Source: Symbioplanes lichenis
Lineage (GTDB): Bacteria; Actinomycetota; Actinomycetes; Mycobacteriales; Micromonosporaceae
DNA length: 64,000 bases
Assembly (NCBI RefSeq): GCF_030709675.1
Contig: NZ_JAUZQD010000017.1
Coordinates: forward strand, 62,001 to 126,000
Direction of reading: 5' to 3'
Of the stretch, positions 51,058 to 58,890 are shown piece by piece. The position numbers and the translations under genes were made by a program. The notes below the pieces were generated by a model, which had not been told where the DNA came from, searched no databases, and saw only the letters and a list, made by a program, of their open reading frames with translations. Numbering within the stretch: the first letter of the stretch is position 1; each line of letters starts with the position of its first letter.

Positions 51058-51866
51058 CTATAGGTTTCCGGGCGGCGGTCGCGGAGGTGTCCCATCGAGC
51101 GGCGGGCCGTGGCCAGGGCCCGGGCCACGTCCACCTCGGCGATCGCCATTCCCGGGGCGTACCCGGTGGTGGCCAGCACGTCGCCGCCCGGATCCACGAT
51201 CTTGGCGCTGCACACGAAGCGCAGCGAGCCGAAGGTGCCGGACTGGTTCGCCGACAGCCACACCACCTGGTTCTCCAGCGCCCGCGCGCGGTCGAAGAGG
51301 TCGAAGCGGCGGGTCCAGCGATCGTCGGCGAGATCCGCCGGAGCATCGGTACGGCTCCCCGGCCACGCCGACACGCACACGATGATCTCCGCGCCGTCCA
51401 GTGCCAGCGAGCGCGCCGACTCCGGGAACGCCTTGTCGTAGCAGATCAGCATCCCGATCCGCCCGACCGGCGTGTCGAAGGCCGCGAACGAGGATCCTGA
51501 GCTGTAGCTGGCGTTCTCGCGCAGCGGCTGGTGGACCTTGCGGTGCACCCCGAGCACCCGCCCGCCGCCGACGGCCACGACACTGTTGAACCGGCGGTCG
51601 CCGTCGGCCTCGCAGAAGCCCGCGCACACCACCATGTCCCCGGCGAGCCCGACGAGCCGCGCGATCTCCGGCCCGTCCACCCGCAGGGCCGGCGGAGGCG
51701 CCGCCGCACCGTCCAGATCGGCCAGATAGCCGCCGAGTGCGGCCTCCGGCAGGGTCAGCAGGTGGACGCCCTCGGCGCGCGCGGCGCCGATCAGCTTCTC
51801 GACGCGTGCGAAGTCCTGCTCCAGGTCGCGGTCGAAGGCCTCCGCGACCGCCGCCACCTTGATCAT
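51054..51866 (-). CDS. nitC: Nitrilase of the Nit1C type (Nit6803 family)
   Basis: 270 aa from ATG 51866. Catalytic triad present: Glu41 (LPEAALGG), Lys110 (GVHRKVHQP) and Cys142 (GMLICYDKAFPE). In cyanobacteria (Nit6803) and in Pseudomonas Nit1C, the homologue hydrolyses nitriles; in P. fluorescens and P. pseudoalcaligenes the cluster is linked to cyanide assimilation. Placement between the GNAT-AIR fusion and the degenerate paralogue, with ATGA overlaps, shows it is part of one polycistron. Confidence 0.92.
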   Translation of the reverse strand: MIKVAAVAEAFDRDLEQDFARVEKLIGAARAEGVHLLTLPEAALGGYLADLDGAAAPPPALRVDGPEIARLVGLAGDMVVCAGFCEADGDRRFNSVVAVGGGRVLGVHRKVHQPLRENASYSSGSSFAAFDTPVGRIGMLICYDKAFPESARSLALDGAEIIVCVSAWPGSRTDAPADLADDRWTRRFDLFDRARALENQVVWLSANQSGTFGSLRFVCSAKIVDPGGDVLATTGYAPGMAIAEVDVARALATARRSMGHLRDRRPETYR

Positions 51867-53215
51867 GCCTGCCCCAATCCCGTGACGCCGCCCTCGACGG
51901 CGTCGGTGAGTTCTCCGTCCGGCCAGCGCAGGCGGACCCCGCGCCCGGCCACGAGCTCGCCGCACGCGGCGGTGACGGCGGGCCCGGCCGGGGCGGTGCG
52001 CAGCTCGCCGGCGGTCAGCATCGCGAAGCCCGGGAAGCACGTGAGCCAGTCGCCGGCCGACGCTCCGGCCGGGCGCGGCACCGCGGCCACGTCCAGCACC
52101 GCCCCGCAGCCGCTCGCCTCGGCCAGCATCCCGAGGGATCCCGCGATGCCCGCCATGGACACGTCCTTGGCCGCCCGGGGTCGCGCCGCGGCGACGAAGC
52201 CGGTCATCGCGCGCAGCTCCGCGGGCGACCGGTGGCTCGTCGAGTCCCATTGGCGGCCTTGGTATCCCGGCCGCCACCCGCCGCCCAGGTCGGCGGTCAG
52301 CCGGATCCGGTCGCCGGGCCGGCCACCCCCGCCGGGGACCGGGTGCGCTGTCCGCCCGAGCGCCGTCGCCGACAGGGCCGCCGGTACGCCCAGCTGGGTG
52401 TGCCCGCCGAGCACCGGGATCCCGTACGCGTCCGCGCCGCGCCGCACCCCCGCGAGCACCCGCGCGACGAACGCCGCGTCCCGCCCGGCCACCGCGTCGA
52501 GCAGCCCGACCGGCGTGGCGCCCATGGCCGCCAGGTCGTTCACGTTGACCAGGACCGCACACCAGCCGGCCCACCCGGGATCCCGTTCCACCATGGACGG
52601 CAGGATCGCGTCGCACGCGGCGACCAGGTCACTGCCCGGCACGGGAGCACCGTCGTCGCCCGCCCAGCCCGCCGGCGTCAGGCCCCGGACCAGGTCGCCC
52701 AGCGGATTCTTGGTCGCCGCGGCCAGCGCCTGCAGCCGCCGGACCGGCCATCGCATCAGCGCGTGGGGCTGCCCGGCCACGGACACGTCCCGGATCCGCT
52801 GCCAGCCCAGGCGGCGGAACATGGTCTCCCACCGCCGCTGGACGGTCGCCTCGAAACGCAAAGCACCGGCGCCCTCGGCGTAGGCGCAGGCCGCCCGGAC
52901 CAGCGCGGGCCCGATCCCGTGGGCGCCCCGGACCGCCGGGTCCACGACCAGCCGGCCGCCCACCCACCAGCCCAGGTCCGGGCCGCTGTCCACCGGACCG
53001 ACCCGGACGCCGCCCAGCGTGGTCCCGTCCGCCGCCCGGGCGACCAGCACGACCGTACGCGGGTCGGCGTCGCGGTCGTCGAGGTCGTCCCTGGCGAACA
53101 GTCGCTGCTCGTCGACGAAGACCTGCCGCCGCAGCCGGTGGTAGTCGCGCCGGTCCGCGTCCGGCGAGATGACGAAGGTCGGGGTCCCGGTGAGCACCGG
53201 CGCCAGGTCGGTCAT
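51863..53215 (-). CDS. GNAT-AIR synthase-like fusion (NitE-NitF type, MSMEG_0567/Sll0786 plus Sll0787)
   Basis: 450 aa from ATG 53215. Residues 1-170 are a GNAT domain (YHRLRRQVFVDEQ, VVDPAVRGAHGIGPALVRA). Residues 185-450 are an AIR synthase/ThiL-like domain with VNVNDLAAMGATPVGLLDAV, VLGGHTQLG and KDVSMAGIAGSLGMLAEAS, expected to bind ATP. In Pseudomonas and cyanobacteria these are separate proteins of the Nit1C cluster; here they are one polypeptide. The joint reaction is unknown. It overlaps its neighbours by four bases on each side. Confidence 0.9.
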   Translation of the reverse strand: MTDLAPVLTGTPTFVISPDADRRDYHRLRRQVFVDEQRLFARDDLDDRDADPRTVVLVARAADGTTLGGVRVGPVDSGPDLGWWVGGRLVVDPAVRGAHGIGPALVRAACAYAEGAGALRFEATVQRRWETMFRRLGWQRIRDVSVAGQPHALMRWPVRRLQALAAATKNPLGDLVRGLTPAGWAGDDGAPVPGSDLVAACDAILPSMVERDPGWAGWCAVLVNVNDLAAMGATPVGLLDAVAGRDAAFVARVLAGVRRGADAYGIPVLGGHTQLGVPAALSATALGRTAHPVPGGGGRPGDRIRLTADLGGGWRPGYQGRQWDSTSHRSPAELRAMTGFVAAARPRAAKDVSMAGIAGSLGMLAEASGCGAVLDVAAVPRPAGASAGDWLTCFPGFAMLTAGELRTAPAGPAVTAACGELVAGRGVRLRWPDGELTDAVEGGVTGLGQA

Positions 53216-54264
53216 CCGCCGGCCGCCTGCAGGACGCCGCAGGCACCACAGGCCGCGCAGCCGGCCTTCTGGTCGGCGCCGAGCATGCCGGCGTCCCGGA
53301 GCAGGGCGGCGACCCGGGCGCTGACGTCGCGGACCAGCGACGGTGCCGGGGCGGGGATCCCGTCGCGGCGGGCCAGGGTCCCGGCCATCGGGCGGAAGGG
53401 GACCACGAACGGGTAGACGCCGCGCTCGATCAGCGCCGCCGCACCCGCCACGAGCTCGTCGGGATCCTCGCCGAGGCCGATGAGGAGATAGGTGGACACC
53501 TGGTTGCGGCCGAAGACCTCGACCGCGCGGTCCCAGGCGGCCTCGTACTCGGCCATCGGGACGGCGCCCTTGCCCGGCATCCACTCCCGGCGGATCCGGT
53601 CGTCGAGCGACTCGACGTGGATCCCGATCGCGGCGGCGCCGGCGTCGTACAGGTCGTCGATGGTGCGCAGGTCGCCGGGCGGCTCGATCTGCACCTGGAT
53701 CGGCAGGCCGGGCACGGCGGCGAGGACGGCCCGCACCGAGCGGACCAGGTTGCGGGCGCCACGGTCGAGGCCCGTGGTGGTGCCCGTGGTCATGACCATC
53801 TGCGTGATGCCGTCCAGCCGGACCGCGGCCTCGGCGACCTCGGCCAGCTGCGCGGGCGTCTTGGCCGCCACGGTCGCCCCGGCGCGCAGGGACTCCTCGA
53901 TCGTGCAGAACCGGCAGCGCTGCTCCTCCGCGTACCGGATGCAGGTCTGCACGACCGTGGTGGCCAGGACGTTCGTGCCGTGCAGGCGGGCGATCTGCTC
54001 GTACGGGATCCCGTCCGCCGTTCTCAGGTCGTAGAACTTCGGCCGATGCACGACGCGGAGGCTGAGGCCGGTGTCCACCTCGCCGAGCCAGACCTTCTCG
54101 TCGCGGACCTCGTACGGGGAAAGGGTGTTGATCGGCAGTGCCGCATGTCGGCCGTCGACGATGACATGCCCGTCGTCGCTGGGACCGGCCCCGGCGGGGC
54201 GGCGCACGGGAGTGGGCACCCGCACGCCGCGGACCGCGAGGTCGGCATGGACGTCGAGCGACAT
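53212..54264 (-). CDS. nitD: Radical SAM protein of the Nit1C cluster (MSMEG_0568 family)
   Basis: 350 aa from ATG 54264. Cysteines at 108, 117 and 120 (TCIRYAEEQRCRFC) give a C-x8-C-x2-C spacing in place of the common C-x3-C-x2-C cluster motif. Barrel elements follow: MVMTTGTTTG, VQIEPPGD, GIHVESLDD, STYLLIGLGED. The C-terminus ends in a second Cys-rich segment, CAACGACG, that could bind an auxiliary cluster. The substrate is unknown; conservation with the nitrilase suggests it makes or modifies the nitrile or isonitrile-like substrate, which is inference. Confidence 0.9.
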   Translation of the reverse strand: MSLDVHADLAVRGVRVPTPVRRPAGAGPSDDGHVIVDGRHAALPINTLSPYEVRDEKVWLGEVDTGLSLRVVHRPKFYDLRTADGIPYEQIARLHGTNVLATTVVQTCIRYAEEQRCRFCTIEESLRAGATVAAKTPAQLAEVAEAAVRLDGITQMVMTTGTTTGLDRGARNLVRSVRAVLAAVPGLPIQVQIEPPGDLRTIDDLYDAGAAAIGIHVESLDDRIRREWMPGKGAVPMAEYEAAWDRAVEVFGRNQVSTYLLIGLGEDPDELVAGAAALIERGVYPFVVPFRPMAGTLARRDGIPAPAPSLVRDVSARVAALLRDAGMLGADQKAGCAACGACGVLQAAGG

Positions 54265-54776
54265 CAGAACATGTACGTGCTGTTGATGATGGCGCCCTTG
54301 CGGGCGTAGTGGATCAGCGCGTCCTGCACGTCGAGCGGGTGCGTGGGGATGACGCCCTCGATCAGGTCCTCCTCACGAGCGCCGTGCAGCGACAGGCCGA
54401 AGCGGCAGGCGTAGACCTTGCCGCCCTCGGCGATGAACGTCTTGAGCGAGTTGTTGATGTTGTGCTCGCCCGGGAAGGCCGAGTTGCCCGTGGTCGGGAA
54501 GCCGCGCGTGGCCAGGGCGTTGAGCGAGCCGGGGCCGTAGAAGTAGATCGCCGACTCGAAGCCCTTGCGCAGCGCCCGGGTGGCCTGCAGCACCGCGACG
54601 AAGCTGACCGACGACTCGTGCGCGATGCCGTGGACGAGGGTGAAGTAGCTCTCGCCGTTCTCGGCCTTGTAGTCGGGGAAGACCTTGGTGCCGCCGTAGA
54701 TGCTCGAGCCCTCGGGCAGCGACGGGTGCGGGATCTCGTTGAGAGACTGGGTCTCGAGGTCGCTGAGGTCGGTCAT
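54264..54776 (-). CDS. nitB: MSMEG_0572/Sll0783-family nitrogen-starvation protein
   Basis: 170 aa from ATG 54776. A conserved small protein with IPHPSLPEGSSIYGGTKVF, YFTLVHGIAHESSVSFVAV, ESAIYFYGPGSLN and GGKVYACRFGLSLHG, the pattern of the Sll0783 family (DsrE-like fold suspected). In Synechocystis sll0783 is strongly induced by nitrogen starvation. Its biochemical role is not established. It overlaps the radical SAM gene as TGATG and follows the amidohydrolase by 11 bases. The nitB symbol is by cluster analogy. Confidence 0.88.
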   Translation of the reverse strand: MTDLSDLETQSLNEIPHPSLPEGSSIYGGTKVFPDYKAENGESYFTLVHGIAHESSVSFVAVLQATRALRKGFESAIYFYGPGSLNALATRGFPTTGNSAFPGEHNINNSLKTFIAEGGKVYACRFGLSLHGAREEDLIEGVIPTHPLDVQDALIHYARKGAIINSTYMF

Positions 54777-54787
54777 GGTGGGGCCCC

Positions 54788-55591
54788 TTATCCGTAGAGT
54801 TTCTCGAAGGTGTCGTGCAGGAAGGCCTGCTCGAGCGTGGTGCTGCCCACGGCGGCGCGCAGACGGGCCAGCTCGCCGGCGTGGTCGCCCCACGGCTCGT
54901 CGCTGGCGAAGAGCACCCGGTCGTGGCCGAGGCCGCGCCGGTCGATCTCGGCGGCGAGCCAGCGCGGCGCGAAGCCGATGGCCCACGACAGGTCGGTGTA
55001 GACCTGCTTGCCCGCGGCGATCCAGTCGAAGAAGCGCGAGCCGATCAGCTTGATGTGGCCGCTCATCCCGCCGCCGAAGTGGACGAGATGGATCCGGACG
55101 TGGTCGCCGTACCGGTCGACCAGGGATCCCACCCGGTCGATGTCGGATGCGGCGCCCGGCGAAGTGTGTACGTGGACGACCAGGTTGTGCGCCCGGGCCG
55201 CGGCGAAGACCGTGTCCACGCCGGGATCGTCGACGCTCCCGCCGAGCAGGAAGCTCATCTTGAGCGCCCGGACACCCGGCTCGCCGGCGTTGCGCAACGC
55301 CTTCTCCGTGCGGTGGGCGTCTTCCGCCCGGGCGGACACCCACAGGCCGGCGCGGATCCGATCGTCGCGCTGGGCGGCCTCGATGACGAGGTCGTTGAAT
55401 CCAAAAGCCACGTCGGGATCGGGGACGCCGTAGTTGGGCAGGATCAGCGCCCGCTCGGTGCCCTCCCGGTCCAGATCTTTCAGCAGCTCGTCGATGGTCG
55501 CTCGCGCGGTCACGTCCGGCTGCACCGGCGGACCGCCATAGAAGGGGTACGCCGGGAGCACGCCCAGATGACGATGGGCATCGTTCGTCAC
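54788..55591 (-). CDS. Amidohydrolase-family (TIM-barrel) metal-dependent hydrolase
   Basis: 267 aa from GTG 55591, overlapping the NitH-like stop as GTGA. Amidohydrolase_2 pattern: the usual N-terminal HxH is reduced to one His (NDAHRHLGVLPAY), then ALKMSFLLGG, VHVHTSPG, HLVHFGG and a final ASDEPWG (metal-binding Asp). Members hydrolyse or decarboxylate small carboxylic or amide substrates. Its insertion in the Nit1C operon suggests it acts on the product or precursor of the nitrilase, which is inference. Confidence 0.85.
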   Translation of the reverse strand: MTNDAHRHLGVLPAYPFYGGPPVQPDVTARATIDELLKDLDREGTERALILPNYGVPDPDVAFGFNDLVIEAAQRDDRIRAGLWVSARAEDAHRTEKALRNAGEPGVRALKMSFLLGGSVDDPGVDTVFAAARAHNLVVHVHTSPGAASDIDRVGSLVDRYGDHVRIHLVHFGGGMSGHIKLIGSRFFDWIAAGKQVYTDLSWAIGFAPRWLAAEIDRRGLGHDRVLFASDEPWGDHAGELARLRAAVGSTTLEQAFLHDTFEKLYG

Positions 55592-56898
55592 GCCGCCCAC
55601 CTCTCCAGATCGGGATACGTCTCGGTCGGCGTGCCCGCGAGCCAGCTGACCTCGTCCGTGACCCGTTGCCGGCGGGCCGCCGTGATGCGCTCCGCCAGAT
55701 AGAGCGCGTCCCGGGACACGCCGGCGAACCGGCCCGACCCCCAGGTGTACTGCCACGGCAGCCCGAGGAAGTACAGCCCGGGGCAGCTGGTCACACCGCG
55801 CTCGTGCGTCGGGTAGCCACGGCCGTCGAAGACCGGCACCTCCACCCAGCGATGGTCACGGTGGAACCCGGTCGCCCACACCACCGCGCTCAGCCGGGCG
55901 GCGGGAAGTGCATCCACCGGCGCCGCACCGGGATCCCAGACGGGCACGTAGCGGGCCTCTGCCGGCGCTGCGATCCCCCGGGACTCGATGTGGCGGTCGA
56001 TGGCGTCCTTGATGCCCTCGGCCACGGCGTCCGCCCGGTCCAGGTTCGCCCGGAGGTCGTCGCCGAAGGTAAGCGTGCCGTCCGCTATGGAGCGCAGGCG
56101 GCCGTACAGGTGCATGCCCTGACTCGCGAAGAGCCGCAGGTCGATGTCGCGGCCCCCGTCGCGGCCGGTCATGTAGTGGTTGGCGCGCAGCCGCACCTCG
56201 TCGGCGTCGCCGAACTCGTCGATGCCCTTGCGGTAGTGGCCCATCTCGTCGAGCCACGCGAGCGTGTCGCGCCCCCGGTAGCGGCGGGCCGCACGGGGCG
56301 CACTGCCGACGGCGAGGTGCACTGTCCTGTTCGCGAGATGGAGATCCTCCGCGATCTGACAACCGGACTGGCCGGTGCCGACCACGAGCACCTCGCCCTC
56401 CGGCAGCTGCGCCGGGTTGCGGTACTGCGAGGAGTGCAGCTGGGTCAGGCCCGCGGGCAGCCGCTCGGCGATCCGGGGCACGGCCGGGTTGTGGTACGGC
56501 CCGGTCGCCACGACCACCTGGTCGGCGGTGCACCGCCCGGCGCTCGTCACCAGCTCGAAGTGGTTCGCCAGGCGGCGCAGCCGGGTCACGGCGACGCCCT
56601 CGGCCAGCGGCGGGTCGAAGGAGGCGGCGTACTTCTCGAGGTGGCCGACGACCTCCGGGCCCGGCATGAACCCGTCCGGGTCGTCGCCGGCGTAGGGCCA
56701 TCCCGGCAGGTCGCACTGCCAGTTCGGCGTGACCAGGCAGAAGGAGTCCCAGCGGCGGGTACGCCACTCGTGTCCGACGCTGTTCTTCTCCAGCACGACG
56801 TGGTCGATGCCGCGCTGCCGCAGGTACCAGCTCATCGCGAGCCCGGCCTGCCCGCCGCCGATCACGGCGACCGTGTGGTGCGTGTCCGCGACGTTCAC
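55588..56898 (-). CDS. nitH: Flavin-dependent oxidoreductase of the Nit1C cluster (MSMEG_0569 family)
   Basis: 436 aa from GTG 56898. N-terminal FAD site VAVIGGGQAGLAMSWYL; NADPH site VLVVGTGQSGCQIAEDL; the FMO-type motif near VVWATGFHRDHRW; overall a group B flavin monooxygenase layout. A terminal CPGLYFLGLPWQYTWGSG segment is shared by the family. It may oxygenate the substrate processed by NitD and NitC. It overlaps the MSMEG_0570-type gene as GTGA. Confidence 0.9.
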   Translation of the reverse strand: MNVADTHHTVAVIGGGQAGLAMSWYLRQRGIDHVVLEKNSVGHEWRTRRWDSFCLVTPNWQCDLPGWPYAGDDPDGFMPGPEVVGHLEKYAASFDPPLAEGVAVTRLRRLANHFELVTSAGRCTADQVVVATGPYHNPAVPRIAERLPAGLTQLHSSQYRNPAQLPEGEVLVVGTGQSGCQIAEDLHLANRTVHLAVGSAPRAARRYRGRDTLAWLDEMGHYRKGIDEFGDADEVRLRANHYMTGRDGGRDIDLRLFASQGMHLYGRLRSIADGTLTFGDDLRANLDRADAVAEGIKDAIDRHIESRGIAAPAEARYVPVWDPGAAPVDALPAARLSAVVWATGFHRDHRWVEVPVFDGRGYPTHERGVTSCPGLYFLGLPWQYTWGSGRFAGVSRDALYLAERITAARRQRVTDEVSWLAGTPTETYPDLERWAA

Positions 56899-57173
56899 GC
56901 GCCGACCCCCAGCACCGTGACGTCACCGGCGGGGAAGCGGGCCGCGTGCGCCTCGATCGCCGCGAGCGAGCGGGCGGCGTTGCCGCAGGGGAAGCCGTAC
57001 GCGGCCTGCACGCGATCACTCGCGATGGTCAGCGCCTCGCGGCTGCGGGTCAGGAAGTCGGCGACCGGGAGGGACTGGCCGGCCTGGAAGTAGTCCTCGA
57101 CGACCGTCGAGGGCGAATAGATCCTCTGCTCCGGCCCGCCGGGCCAGCGCACCGTCACAAAGCGCTCCGGCAT
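56895..57173 (-). CDS. nitG: MSMEG_0570-family nitrogen-starvation protein, first gene of the operon
   Basis: 92 aa from ATG 57173; GTG 57182 is in frame, but GAGGTG lies properly placed for the ATG. Pattern: RFVTVRWPGGPEQRIYSPSTV, VEDYFQAGQSLPVADFL and a C-terminal helix with AYGFPCGNAARSL, as in the small MSMEG_0570 family. Function unknown. It leads the operon, and its ribosome binding site lies in a perfect hairpin. The nitG symbol is by cluster analogy. Confidence 0.88.
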   Translation of the reverse strand: MPERFVTVRWPGGPEQRIYSPSTVVEDYFQAGQSLPVADFLTRSREALTIASDRVQAAYGFPCGNAARSLAAIEAHAARFPAGDVTVLGVGA

Positions 57174-57210
57174 GGCTCTCACCTCGCCGTTCTGAGGGGT
57201 GGTGAGAGCC
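57174..57210 (-). promoter_or_regulatory. Leader hairpin covering the ribosome binding site of the Nit1C operon
   Basis: Read on the minus strand, GGCTCTCACC (57210-57201), a 17-base loop, then GGTGAGAGCC (57183-57174) directly before ATG 57173: a perfect 10-bp stem. The Shine-Dalgarno GAGGTGAG is in the 3' arm and loop edge, so the hairpin would block initiation. It could also be a protein operator. The remaining upstream region to 57321 shows no clear promoter. Confidence 0.6.
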
Positions 57211-57321
57211 AGTCAAAGGATGATCGATGTCGGCGAGGTTTCGTCCGGAACAACCGGGCGTTGAATAGTCCTCACTTGGAGTGGCCGTTTCCCGCCTGTT
57301 ACGGGAAACGGCCGGCGAGCG

Positions 57322-57834
57322 TCAGTCGAACTCGGGGTCCACCCCGACCTTCTTGCACGCGGCGTCGAGCTTGAGGCCGGCCTTCTCGAAGCCCGCGCTG
57401 TCGCTCGCCGCCGCGGGGTCCGCCGCCTTGGCGGATTCCGCGGTCACCTTGGCCACCTCGCGCAAGGCCCGGGCCACCTCGCTGTCGCCCTCCGGCGTCG
57501 CAGCGGTCAGGTCCTTCCCGAGGTCGGTCAGAATCGTCCGGAACATCTCGTCGGCGTCGTCCCCGCCGCCCTGCAGCGCCTTGGTGAGCTGCTCGGCGAG
57601 CTCGGCCTTCATCTCCTTGCCCGCCGTCTTGACGGTCTGGCAGGCCTCCTTGTCGCTTTGGTCTCCCCCACCGTTCTTGTCGCCGGCCGGGGCGGACGAG
57701 GTGGCGGCAGCGGACGTGGCGGCGACGGTCGCGGGGGCGTTCTCCGCCTCGGTCTCCTCGCCACCACCACAGGCGGCGAGAGCGAAGGCGGCAGCAAGGA
57801 CAGGAGCAGCAGTAAACATACGAAGGCGTTTCAC
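57322..57834 (-). CDS. Hypothetical lipoprotein
   Basis: 170 aa from GTG 57834; ATG 57819 is possible. Lipobox at FALAACGG. Residues 25-55 are a Glu/Ala/Ser/Thr-rich linker; the rest is a small helical domain with conserved-looking Cys (KEACQTVKTAG and LDAACKKVG) that could form one disulfide. A TACGCT hexamer at -14 to -9 supports the GTG start. It is divergent from the next lipoprotein, the two starts being 31 bases apart. Function unknown. Confidence 0.75.
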   Translation of the reverse strand: MKRLRMFTAAPVLAAAFALAACGGGEETEAENAPATVAATSAAATSSAPAGDKNGGGDQSDKEACQTVKTAGKEMKAELAEQLTKALQGGGDDADEMFRTILTDLGKDLTAATPEGDSEVARALREVAKVTAESAKAADPAAASDSAGFEKAGLKLDAACKKVGVDPEFD

Positions 57835-57865
57835 AGCTGCGCAGCGTAGTGGATCATGGCAACTC

Positions 57866-58444
57866 GTGACCCCTCGTTTTCTCCTCCCCGCCGCACTCCT
57901 TCTCCCCCTGGCCGCTTGCTCGGGTTCCCCCGCCGCCGCGCCTTCCGCCGCCCCAACACCGCCGGCCGTCACTGTCGGCGGCCCGGGCTCGGCCTGCGAG
58001 CTGCCGGTGACGCTCGGCGTCGCGGACTCCTGGAAGCCCAAGGCCGTCTCCTTCGCGGCGGACGATCCCTTCGCCGAGCTCGCCCGCCGCGGCCCGCTCA
58101 CCATGGCCTGCGAGATCGACGCCAAGCCCGCGGGCAACATCGGCTTCCTGCGCGTCTGGACCGGCGCCGGCCAGGACCTGCGCCCGGCCCTGCAAGCCTT
58201 CATCGGTACGGACGTCGTGTCGCCGCAATTCACGGACGTCACCATCGGCGGCAAGCCCGGCGTCGAAGTCGTCTACCAGAGCAAGAGCCAGCTCGACGAC
58301 GAGCTCGAGAAGGAACGCGCCTTCGCCGTGCCGACGGCCGAGGGCATGGTGGCGGTCGTCCTCGACAGCTTCGACGACACCGAGCACGAGGAGATGCTGC
58401 CCGCGTACGAGCTGGCGAAGTCCACCCTCACCGTGACCGGCTGA
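57866..58444 (+). CDS. Hypothetical lipoprotein
   Basis: 192 aa from GTG 57866. Lipobox at LLLPLAACSG. The mature domain has GSACELPVTLGVADSWKP, GPLTMACEIDAKPAGN and VVSPQFTDVTIGGKPGVEV, the last resembling secreted actinobacterial lipoproteins of the LpqN/DUF type with two Cys. Function unknown. It is divergent from the preceding lipoprotein and shares a very short intergenic promoter region with it. Confidence 0.8.
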   Translation: MTPRFLLPAALLLPLAACSGSPAAAPSAAPTPPAVTVGGPGSACELPVTLGVADSWKPKAVSFAADDPFAELARRGPLTMACEIDAKPAGNIGFLRVWTGAGQDLRPALQAFIGTDVVSPQFTDVTIGGKPGVEVVYQSKSQLDDELEKERAFAVPTAEGMVAVVLDSFDDTEHEEMLPAYELAKSTLTVTG

Positions 58445-58467
58445 CCGCCCCCACCAGACCGGGCCGT

Positions 58468-58473
58468 TAGGGT
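58468..58473 (+). promoter_or_regulatory. Leaderless -10 element TAGGGT of the VOC gene
   Basis: TAGGGT at -12 to -7 of ATG 58480. Confidence 0.6.
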
Positions 58474-58479
58474 TCTCGC

Positions 58480-58860
58480 ATGGCAGCGCGCATCACCGAG
58501 CTCGTCCTGGACGCCCGCGATCCCGAGCTGCTGGCCCGGTTCTGGTGCGAGATCCTGGGCTACGCCGAGATCGACCGCGACGGCGACGACATCGAGATCG
58601 GCCCGCCCGGCACCGGATTCGGCGGCCCCCAGCCCACGATCATCCTGAGCCGCTCCGACGACCCGAAGACCGGCAAACTCCCCCTGCACATCGACCTCAA
58701 CCCCACCGACCGCGACCAGGAGGCAGAGCTCGAACGCCTCCTGGCCGCCGGCGCCCGCCCCGCCGACGTAGGCCAGACCGGCAACGAATCCTGGCACGTC
58801 CTCGCCGACCCCGAAGGCAACGAATTCTGCCTCCTCCGCCGCCGCGTCCCGCCCGTGTGA
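58480..58860 (+). CDS. VOC/glyoxalase-fold protein
   Basis: 126 aa. ITELVLDARDPELLARFWCE opens the fold, KLPLHIDLNPTDRDQEAELE is the mid strand/helix and HVLADPEGNEFCLL the conserved end. This is the glyoxalase/dioxygenase-like type common in actinomycetes, with His near residue 70 and Glu near 115 as possible metal ligands. Substrate unknown. Confidence 0.9.
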   Translation: MAARITELVLDARDPELLARFWCEILGYAEIDRDGDDIEIGPPGTGFGGPQPTIILSRSDDPKTGKLPLHIDLNPTDRDQEAELERLLAAGARPADVGQTGNESWHVLADPEGNEFCLLRRRVPPV

Positions 58861-58890
58861 CCGCCCGGCATTCAGTGCGTCGCGCCGACC

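Noticed and set aside
57211..57321. GlnR or sigma-54 site upstream of the nitrogen-related operon
   Set aside because: I looked for GTnAC-N6-GAAAC and GG-N10-GC patterns and found no convincing match.
57853..57868. ATG 57856 as start of the plus-strand lipoprotein
   Set aside because: It is in another frame and gives an Arg/Pro-rich shadow. GTG 57866 opens the frame with the lipobox.
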